In this document: positions 8,627 through 14,693 of the stretch, in pieces
Numbering within the stretch: position 1 is the stretch's first letter
Layout: the number at the start of each line of letters is the position of its first letter
Position numbers and translations under genes: made by a program
DNA from: Streptomyces tibetensis
GTDB lineage: Bacteria > Actinomycetota > Actinomycetes > Streptomycetales > Streptomycetaceae
DNA length: 64,000 nt
Reading direction: 5' to 3'
NCBI RefSeq assembly: GCF_007655005.1
Contig: NZ_SZVW01000014.1
Coordinates: forward strand, 186,001-250,000
Notes under the pieces: model-generated
What the model was told of the DNA's origin: nothing
Databases searched by the model: none
The model's input: only the letters and a program-made list of their open reading frames with translations

Positions 8627-9215
8627 CGACGCCCCGGACGGCGAGACCGCCGCGCTGGCGTTGAAGATTCTGGTCGCCGGCGGATTCGGCGTGGGCAAGA
8701 CCACCCTGGTGGGCGCCGTCAGCGAGATCCGGCCGCTGCGCACCGAGGAACTCCTGAGCGAAGCGGGGCAGTCGGTGGACGACACCGACGGCGTGGACCA
8801 CAAGACCACCACGACCGTCGCCATGGACTTCGGACGCATCACCATCCGGTCCGGCCTCTCCCTGTACCTGTTCGGCACGCCGGGCCAGGACCGCTTCTGG
8901 TTCCTGTGGGACGAGTTGTCGCAGGGGGCGCTCGGTGCGGTCGTCCTCGCCGACACCCGCCGTCTGGAGGACTGCTTCCCCGCGGTCGACTACTTCGAGC
9001 ACCGGCGTATCCCGTTCGTCGTGGCCGTCAACTGCTTCGCGGGCGCCCGCCGGCACGGCGCCCCGGACGTCTCGCGCGCACTCGACCTCGACAGGGGCAC
9101 CCCCGTGGTGCTGTGCGACGCCCGTGACCGCGACTCGGGAAAGGAGGTGCTGATCCGGCTCGTCGAGTACGCCGGGCGGATGCACACCGCCCGGCTGCTC
9201 GACTCGGTCGGCTGA
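8610..9215 (+). CDS. cvnD: Conservon Ras-like ATP/GTP-binding protein
   Basis: The protein is 201 residues. It has a P-loop AGGFGVGKTTLVGA near residue 22, a switch segment HKTTTTVAMDFGRI, and a G3-like motif LFGTPGQDRFWFLWDEL in which DxxG is replaced by GTPGQ, as usual for this group. VVAVNCFAG stands where NKxD is expected. CvnD is the GTPase output of the conservon, probably regulated by the roadblock partner CvnB. The site upstream (GAGAGAAG) is weak. The ATG at 8610 lies inside the relict copy of the cvnC tail, which suggests the gene once depended on coupling to cvnC. Confidence 0.92.
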   Translation: MVSEHSDAPDGETAALALKILVAGGFGVGKTTLVGAVSEIRPLRTEELLSEAGQSVDDTDGVDHKTTTTVAMDFGRITIRSGLSLYLFGTPGQDRFWFLWDELSQGALGAVVLADTRRLEDCFPAVDYFEHRRIPFVVAVNCFAGARRHGAPDVSRALDLDRGTPVVLCDARDRDSGKEVLIRLVEYAGRMHTARLLDSVG

Positions 9216-9236
9216 GCGAGGACGGGGCCCCTGCGG

Positions 9237-9665
9237 TCAGTTCGCGACGTCCCGCTCCGCCAGCACCCTGTCGACGGTGACACGGACGAGGAGTTCGCCG
9301 GGGACGCCGTTGCGCGCGCCGAACTCCTCGGCGCGCTCCTCGCCCATGTACCGGGCGCCGATCCGGGTCGCCCAGTGCCGTATCTCGTCGAGGTCCTCCG
9401 AGACGCGGGCCCGGCCTCGCAGTACCACGAAGGAGTACGGCGGCCGGTCGTCGTCCACGCACAGGGCGATCCGGCAGTCCCGGACGATGTTGCGCCCCTT
9501 CACGCTGTTCTCGCCGGTGTTGAACACCACCTCGTCGCCGTCCAGAAGGAACCAGATCGGAACCACGTGCGGGCTGCCGTCGGCCCGGACCGTGGAGAGC
9601 TTTGCGGTGCGGGTTCCGTGGGAAACGAACTCCCGCCATTGCGCGTCGGTCATCTTCTCTGCCAT
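9237..9665 (-). CDS. PPOX-class F420/FMN-dependent family protein
   Basis: The ATG at 9665 (MAEKMTDAQWREFVSHGTRT) lies nine bases from AAGGAGG, which excludes the ATG three codons upstream. The 142-residue protein has the split-barrel pattern TAKLSTVRADGSPHVVPIWF, VVFNTGENSVKGRNI and PYSFVVLRGRARVSEDLDE. This is typical of pyridoxamine 5'-phosphate-oxidase-like proteins that bind FMN or F420 and reduce or oxidise small molecules. The family resemblance favours the F420-binding branch (TIGR03618-like), but this cannot be settled by eye. It is transcribed opposite to cvnD and divergently from the orphan roadblock gene. Confidence 0.85.
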   Translation of the reverse strand: MAEKMTDAQWREFVSHGTRTAKLSTVRADGSPHVVPIWFLLDGDEVVFNTGENSVKGRNIVRDCRIALCVDDDRPPYSFVVLRGRARVSEDLDEIRHWATRIGARYMGEERAEEFGARNGVPGELLVRVTVDRVLAERDVAN

Positions 9666-9769
9666 GGCTTCCATCCTCCTTGCCCCGACCGCGGTCGTGG
9701 GGAAGGCTGACAAGGAGATCCTCCGGTCAGGAGGAAATCCGCACGGGGAGAAAACGGGGAGAACGGAAG

Positions 9770-10183
9770 ATGGCGCAGAACCAGGGACTCGACTGGCTGC
9801 TGGACGACTTGACCGAGCGCGTCCACGAAGTGCGGCACGCACTGGTCCTGTCCAACGACGGCCTGGTGACCGGCGCGAGCACCGGACTGCGCCGCGAGGA
9901 CGCCGAGCACCTCGCGGCCGTGTCGTCCGGGCTGCACAGCCTGGCCAAGGGCTCCGGACGGCACTTCGGTGCGGGCAGCGTACGGCAGACGATGATCGAG
10001 TTCGACGACGCGGTGCTGTTCGTGACCGCGGCCGGCGCGGGCAGCTGTCTGTGCGTCCTCAGCGGCGCCGAGGCCGACATCGGCCAGATCGCCTACGAGA
10101 TGACACTGCTGGTCAACCGGGTCGGCGAGCGTCTCGACGTCGATGCGCGCCAGCCCGAACCGAAGCCGATCACAGACCTCTGA
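9770..10183 (+). CDS. Orphan roadblock/LC7 protein, CvnB paralogue
   Basis: The ATG at 9770 follows GGGGAGAACGGAAG. The 137-residue protein is one roadblock/LC7 domain that follows CvnB almost word for word: LDWLLDDLTERVHEVRHALV, SNDGLVTGASTGLRREDAEH and SGRHFGAGSVRQTMIEFDD. Only the tails differ. It has its own promoter region and no adjacent kinase, DUF742 or GTPase gene. It may be a second roadblock subunit for the neighbouring conservon, able to form mixed dimers with CvnB, or a regulator of a distant GTPase. A recent local duplication is a reasonable origin, although the intervening PPOX gene is inverted. Confidence 0.88.
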   Translation: MAQNQGLDWLLDDLTERVHEVRHALVLSNDGLVTGASTGLRREDAEHLAAVSSGLHSLAKGSGRHFGAGSVRQTMIEFDDAVLFVTAAGAGSCLCVLSGAEADIGQIAYEMTLLVNRVGERLDVDARQPEPKPITDL

Positions 10184-10210
10184 CCGGCACGTTCGTCATC
10201 CCCCGTGGAG

Positions 10211-10219
10211 TTATCCACA
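10211..10219 (+). promoter_or_regulatory. Sequence identical to the classic DnaA box
   Basis: TTATCCACA matches the E. coli DnaA consensus at all nine positions. The usual Streptomyces oriC box is TTGTCCACA. It is a single site 156 bases upstream of the DUF6397 gene. It may be a DnaA-dependent regulatory site or simply part of a promoter, and a lone box is not an origin. Confidence 0.35.
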
Positions 10220-10260
10220 GGCTCGCCACAAGATCCGCCGAAGCGGCTACGGTTTTTTCA

Positions 10261-10338
10261 CGGCCACCGCGAACGGCCATCGGAAACGGCCATCGGAAAC
10301 GGCCATCGCGCGAGGCCACTGCACGCGGCCACCGCACA
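10261..10338. repeat. 13 bp tandem array, about six units
   Basis: Units of the form CGGCCATCGGAAA run from 10261. The second and third (10274-10299) are identical and the flanking ones are degenerate (CGGCCACCGCGAA, CGGCCACCGCACA). The array fills the space upstream of the DUF6397 gene, just after a T-tract (GGTTTTTTCA). Confidence 0.7.
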
Positions 10339-10374
10339 CGGCGTGAGCCGCTGACTCCACGGGGGAGACCGACC

Positions 10375-11379
10375 ATGACACGTATCAGCACGACACCCGA
10401 CCGCAGCACCTGCGCCCCGAGCCGGGCCGCCCGTGAACTGGGACTCAAGCGGCGCGAGTTCGACCTCGCGGTGAACCTGGGGCTCATCCGGACCGTTCCC
10501 GACGAAGGAGGCGGGGGCAGGCATGTGGCCCGGGCCGAGATCGACCGGCTGCGCTCAGGGGACGGTTTCCCGGGCGCCCTGCGCGAACGCGTCGCGACCG
10601 CCGGCACCGCGGAAGGCGCCGAGCTCATGGGGGTGGCGCCGACCAGGTTCACGAGCCTCGCGCGCTACGGCCTGCTGGTTCCTGTGACGTTCTACCTGAA
10701 TCGCTATCGGACCGTCGTCTGGCTGTATCTGGCCGAAGAACTGCGGCAGTTCGCGGCCGAGAGGAGCAACGCCCGGCTGCTGACCGCCCGTCGCGCACCC
10801 CTGGAGATCCGGGAAGGGGTGAAGGCCGGAATGGACCGTCGGCCCCGCAACTGGCGGGGACGTCACGTCGGGTTCCTGACACGCCAGGCCGGCGACGACC
10901 CGTGGGCCCACGCGGCAGCGGTCGCCTCCCTCCTCGACCCGGCCGACGTGGCGGACGTCGTCCAGGACCCCGAAGAGCGAGCCCGCCTGGCCCGCCGCCG
11001 CCCCCGGTTCCCGGTGCACGGCACCCCCGGTTCACCCACCGCCGAGCTGGCCGAGACGCTGATGACGGCGAGCGAACCGGACGAGGTGGCCTGGTTCCGC
11101 GCGGACCTGGCCCACACGATGGAGACGGCCCGCCGGCACGACCACGAAACGAAGGCACCTTCTCCGGCACCGCCATCAGCATCAGAGTCCCCCACCTCAC
11201 CCCCGGCACCGCGACGAGGTTCGAGGCTGCTTGTCCCACCCTGGAGCACGCGATCAGCGGCACAATGCCCCGCCTCGTCCCCCGCCCCGGCGGCGAAGCG
11301 GCCCGCGCCCTCGGGCTGTACCCCTCCGCAAGGCCTGCTGAGCCGGCTCCGCCGCAGAAGCCGGCGGCCGGCCGGGTGA
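10375..11379 (+). CDS. DUF6397 family protein, probable DNA-binding
   Basis: The ATG at 10375 (MTRISTTPDRSTCAPSRAAR) has a GGGGGAGA site. Residues 18-70 (ARELGLKRREFDLAVNLG, then VARAEIDRLR) read like a MerR/excisionase-type winged helix, repeated more loosely at about 75-125 (GAELMGVAPTRFTSLARYGL). A conserved block RRPRNWRGRHVGFL follows. The family is restricted to Streptomyces and relatives and its function is unknown. The last 75 or so residues, after about 255, are serine/proline/arginine-rich and show no conservation that I recognise. Another frame reads as well there, so a C-terminal frameshift is possible. Confidence 0.75.
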   Translation: MTRISTTPDRSTCAPSRAARELGLKRREFDLAVNLGLIRTVPDEGGGGRHVARAEIDRLRSGDGFPGALRERVATAGTAEGAELMGVAPTRFTSLARYGLLVPVTFYLNRYRTVVWLYLAEELRQFAAERSNARLLTARRAPLEIREGVKAGMDRRPRNWRGRHVGFLTRQAGDDPWAHAAAVASLLDPADVADVVQDPEERARLARRRPRFPVHGTPGSPTAELAETLMTASEPDEVAWFRADLAHTMETARRHDHETKAPSPAPPSASESPTSPPAPRRGSRLLVPPWSTRSAAQCPASSPAPAAKRPAPSGCTPPQGLLSRLRRRSRRPAG

Positions 11380-11476
11380 CCCGGCGGTCGGCGGCACCGC
11401 CGGGCGGCCCGTCGACCGATGACTTTCCGGATGCGCCGGGGTCACAGCCTGAGGAGACTGTGTCCGGGAGGCGACC

Positions 11477-11848
11477 ATGTTCGGTACGACGAAGGCGTTC
11501 AGCGGGTTCTCGGTGGACGACATCGACGCGGCCAAGGCGTTCTACGCCGACACGCTCGGGATCCGGGTGTCGGAGGAGAACGGGCTGCTGATCCTGCACA
11601 TCGCGGGTGACCGGGACACCCTGGTCTACCCCAAGCCGGACCACACACCGGCGACGTTCACCATCCTCAACTTTCCGGTCGACGACATCGAGGCCGCGGT
11701 CGACGAGCTGGGCAGGAGAGGGGTGCGTTTCGAGCGCTACGACCATCTCAAGGCGGACGACAAGGGCATCTTCCGCGGTGGCGGCCCGCTGATCGCCTGG
11801 TTCACCGACCCGGCGGGGAACGTGCTCTCCGTCCTGCAGGAAACCTGA
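11477..11848 (+). CDS. VOC-family (glyoxalase/bleomycin-resistance fold) protein
   Basis: The 123-residue protein is one vicinal-oxygen-chelate domain. It opens with FSGFSVDDIDAAKAFYADTL and has FTILNFPVDDIEAAVDELGR in the second half. It ends in FTDPAGNVLSVLQE, the usual position of the last metal-ligand glutamate. Family members include glyoxalase I, extradiol dioxygenases and drug-binding proteins. The first half lacks an obvious metal histidine, so a binding rather than catalytic role is possible. It ends 10 bases before the Fpg/Nei gene and is probably co-transcribed with it. Confidence 0.85.
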   Translation: MFGTTKAFSGFSVDDIDAAKAFYADTLGIRVSEENGLLILHIAGDRDTLVYPKPDHTPATFTILNFPVDDIEAAVDELGRRGVRFERYDHLKADDKGIFRGGGPLIAWFTDPAGNVLSVLQET

Positions 11849-11858
11849 CGCGCCGGTC

Positions 11859-12644
11859 GTGCCCGAGCTGCCCGATGTCGAGGGCTTCCGGCAGGTGCTC
11901 GAGTCCTGCGCGAAGGGACGCGTGATCCGCCGGGTCGACGTGCGGGACCCGGGTGTTCTGCACGGCGTCGACACCCGGAGGCTGCGGGACGCACTCGAAG
12001 GGCGGCGGTTCGGTACGCCGGAGCGGCACGGCAAGTGGCTGCTGGCCCGTACCGGCGGCCCTACCCTCGTCCTGCACTTCGGCATGACCGGGCGGCTGGT
12101 CTGCGGGCATGTCGATGATCCCCTCGAGACGCATGACCGCGTCCTGTTCACCCTGGGCGGCGGCCGCCAGCTGCGCTTTCGTGACCAGCGCAAACTGCAG
12201 GGCCTGTGGCTGGCCCACGACGAGTCCGACGTCGACCGGCTGCTGCGCAGGCAGGGGCCCGATGCGCTGACGGTGGACAGGGCAGAGTTCGAGGAGGTGC
12301 TCTCGTCACGCCGGGGGCACCTCAAGACGGCCCTCACCGACCAGTCCGTGGTCGCCGGGCTCGGCAATCTGCTCGCCGACGAGATCCTGTGGCGGGCCCG
12401 GCTGCGCCCCGACCACGGGGCGCGTGATCTCACTCCGGAGGACCGCCGTCGCCTGTACAGGGAGATGCGCCGCACGCTGCGCTCGTCCGTCACCGCCGGT
12501 TGCGTACCGCCGCGTGACTCCTGGCTCACCGGCCACCGGGACGACCGTGCCCCGAGGTGCCCGCGGTGCGGCGCCGGGCTGCGCCGGACCCGTATGGCGG
12601 GCCGGGGCACGGTGTGGTGCCCGCGGTGCCAGCCGGACGGGTGA
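11859..12644 (+). CDS. Fpg/Nei-family DNA glycosylase
   Basis: The GTG at 11859 gives MPELPDVEGFRQVLESCAKG, so after Met removal Pro2 is the Schiff-base nucleophile and Glu3 the acid/base. Lys59 (HGKWLLA) and LHFGMTGRLV are the expected active-site elements. The H2TH region includes LTDQSVVAGLGNLLADEILW. The C-terminal zinc finger is complete (CPRCGAGL and VWCPRCQ). At 261 residues it is slightly short for Fpg and closer to the actinobacterial Nei-like group. It should excise oxidised bases and cleave the abasic site. It is probably in one operon with the VOC gene. Confidence 0.92.
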   Translation: MPELPDVEGFRQVLESCAKGRVIRRVDVRDPGVLHGVDTRRLRDALEGRRFGTPERHGKWLLARTGGPTLVLHFGMTGRLVCGHVDDPLETHDRVLFTLGGGRQLRFRDQRKLQGLWLAHDESDVDRLLRRQGPDALTVDRAEFEEVLSSRRGHLKTALTDQSVVAGLGNLLADEILWRARLRPDHGARDLTPEDRRRLYREMRRTLRSSVTAGCVPPRDSWLTGHRDDRAPRCPRCGAGLRRTRMAGRGTVWCPRCQPDG

Positions 12645-12766
12645 GCGGCGAAAACCGGGCCCGACGGCACGCGCGGCCACGGTTCCGCTGCCCTCGGCCA
12701 AGGTGCCTTCGGCCCCGTCGGTGATGATCCGCCTGCTCGTCGCGGCGTCCCGTCGTGAACCTGGGG

Positions 12767-13720
12767 TCAGGGCGCCGCAGCGGTCTCGCGCTCGTCGTCG
12801 GGAGCCACCAGCGACTGTGTGAACGGAATGCGCGCCAGCGCGAGCACCCCGGCAGCGATCAGCGCGACGCCGATCAGCTGGGGCAGCAGCCACCAACCGG
12901 AGCGGATGGTCTCCTCGTACAGGGTGATGCCGAGGGCGAAGCTCACCAGGGCGTCGCCGAGGGTGAGCGCGGGCTGCGAGGCGACCAGGGGGCCGGCCTG
13001 CATGGCGTTCTCCAGCAGGAACAGCGCGCACACGCCGGTGGCGGCGAAGGCGTAGGTCTGCCAGGCGGTGAGGAAGGCCACGAGGCCCTGCTCGTCGAGG
13101 ATGTGGGTGGCGGCCTTCATCAGTGCCGCGGTCACCGCGTAGCTGATCGCCGTCGCGGCACCCAGGCAGGCCGCCCGGGCCCGGCCCTCGGGCCGCCGGA
13201 GGGCCGCGACCGCGAGCGCTGCTACCGCCCCCGCGCACACGGCGAGCGCGGGAATCCAGCGGTCCAGCGCCACATGGGTGCGGTTGCCAGCGGGGGAGGC
13301 GGCGGCGAGCGCGACCGCCAGACCGGCCACCACCACCGTGACGGCCAGCCAGCCCCTCCCCGGCAGGTGCCGGTGCATCAGTACAGAGGCGACGATCAGG
13401 GTGAGCGGCAGCTCCAGCACGAACAGCGGCTGCACGATGGTCAGCGGCCCGGTGGCCAGCGCCAGCGCCTGGCAGACGGCGGCGCCGATCACCGCGACGA
13501 TGCCGGCCAGCCATACGGGCCGGCGCAGCAGATCGACGATCAGCCCGGCCCGCAACCCCTGGGAGGCGGGCACGGTGAGCGCCGCCTTGCGCTGCAGCAC
13601 GGTCGCGACCGCGTTGCTGAAGGCGGCGCAGATCGCGAACACGACGGGGAGCACGGTGTGCAGCGTGGTCACCTCCCGGTTCGGCGGGCGTGTGACGTCG
13701 GCGGTGTCTGCTCCTGCCAT
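12767..13720 (-). CDS. DMT-superfamily (EamA-like) transporter
   Basis: The 317-residue protein has nine to ten hydrophobic helices in two repeats. The N-terminal half contains FAICAAFSNAVATVLQRKAA and LATGPLTIVQPLFVLELPLT, the latter typical of the DMT/EamA group with proline kinks. The C-terminal half contains SYAVTAALMKAATHI and QPALTLGDALVSFALGITLY. It probably exports a small metabolite at the cell membrane, and the substrate is not predictable. The ATG at 13720 is used here, but a GTG near residue 18 would still keep the first helix. It is convergent with the Fpg/Nei gene across about 120 bases without a clear hairpin. Confidence 0.82.
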   Translation of the reverse strand: MAGADTADVTRPPNREVTTLHTVLPVVFAICAAFSNAVATVLQRKAALTVPASQGLRAGLIVDLLRRPVWLAGIVAVIGAAVCQALALATGPLTIVQPLFVLELPLTLIVASVLMHRHLPGRGWLAVTVVVAGLAVALAAASPAGNRTHVALDRWIPALAVCAGAVAALAVAALRRPEGRARAACLGAATAISYAVTAALMKAATHILDEQGLVAFLTAWQTYAFAATGVCALFLLENAMQAGPLVASQPALTLGDALVSFALGITLYEETIRSGWWLLPQLIGVALIAAGVLALARIPFTQSLVAPDDERETAAAP

Positions 13721-13783
13721 GGTCGCCGGATCCGGTCAGGGGCGCGATCGGAACCCGGCGGGCAGGGCCCCCGTCGGCGAGGG

Positions 13784-14656
13784 TCAGCCCAGCTTCCGGA
13801 AGAGCCCCTCCTGCACCACGGACACGACGAGACGGCCCTCACGGTCGTAGATCCGGCCCCGGGCCAGGCCACGGCCGCCGACCGCGATCGGCGACTCCTG
13901 GTCGTAGAGGAGCCAGTCGTCCGCGCGGAACGGGCGGTGGAACCACATCGCGTGGTCCAGCGACGCCAGGTCGAAGCCGCGCGGGCCCCACAGCGGCTCG
14001 ACCGGGATGCGGACGGCGTCCAGGAGGGTCATGTCGCTGGCGTAGGTGAGGGCGCAGGTGTGCACGAGCGGATCGTCGCCGAGCGGCCCGACCGCGCGCA
14101 TCCACACGGCGCTGCGCGGCTCGGCGTCGCGGGTCTCCTCGACGGTCCAGCGCAGCCGGTCCACGTAGCGGATGTCGAAGGGTTGGCGGCGGGCCATCCG
14201 TTCCAGCTGTTCCGGCAGCGCGCCCAGGTGCTCGCGGATCTCGTCCGTGACGGTCGGCAGGGACTCCGGGTCCGGGACCTTGCGGGCGGGAGGCAGCTGG
14301 TGCTCGAAGCTGCCCTCCTCCGGCTTGTGGAAGGAGGCGGTGAGGTTGAAGATCGTGCGGCCCTGCTGCACGGCCGTGACCCGGCGGGTGGTGAACGACC
14401 GCCCGTCGCGCACGTGCTCGACCTGGTAGACGATCGGCACTCCCGGCCGTCCGGGGCGCAGGAAGTACGCGTGCAGCGAGTGCACGGGACGGTCGCCCTC
14501 GGTGGTGCGGCCGGCGGCGACCAGCGCCTGCCCCGCCACCTGACCCCCGAAGACCCGCTGCAGGGACTCCTGCGGGCTGCGGCCGCGGAAGATGTTGACC
14601 TCGATCTGCTCCAGGTCGAGCAGGTCGACGAGCCTCTCGGCAGGGTTGGTCGTCAT
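13784..14656 (-). CDS. tesB: Acyl-CoA thioesterase II
   Basis: The 290-residue protein is a double hotdog fold. The first half carries IFRGRSPQESLQRVFGGQVA and HSLHAYFLRPG. The second half carries LASLDHAMWFHRPFRADDWL followed by the catalytic-type end ESPIAVGGRGLARGRIYDRE. These are the standard TesB blocks. It hydrolyses medium- to long-chain acyl-CoA to free acid and CoA in the cytosol. The start MTTNPAERLVDLLDLEQIEV matches family N-termini. It follows the helicase gene on the same strand with a 37-base gap and may be co-transcribed with it. Confidence 0.93.
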   Translation of the reverse strand: MTTNPAERLVDLLDLEQIEVNIFRGRSPQESLQRVFGGQVAGQALVAAGRTTEGDRPVHSLHAYFLRPGRPGVPIVYQVEHVRDGRSFTTRRVTAVQQGRTIFNLTASFHKPEEGSFEHQLPPARKVPDPESLPTVTDEIREHLGALPEQLERMARRQPFDIRYVDRLRWTVEETRDAEPRSAVWMRAVGPLGDDPLVHTCALTYASDMTLLDAVRIPVEPLWGPRGFDLASLDHAMWFHRPFRADDWLLYDQESPIAVGGRGLARGRIYDREGRLVVSVVQEGLFRKLG

Positions 14657-14693
14657 GGGTGAGATTCTCCTGTGCTCGCTGCTGCCCGGCCCG

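Noticed and set aside
10902..11591. A second open frame overlapping the end of the DUF6397 gene
   Set aside because: It has a few plausible-looking words but no start with ribosome site, and it overlaps a conserved gene. A C-terminal frameshift in DUF6397 is the only reason to keep it in mind.
12645..12766. A possible terminator or small gene between the Fpg/Nei and DMT genes
   Set aside because: The stretch has only imperfect short inverted repeats and no supported reading frame with a start.
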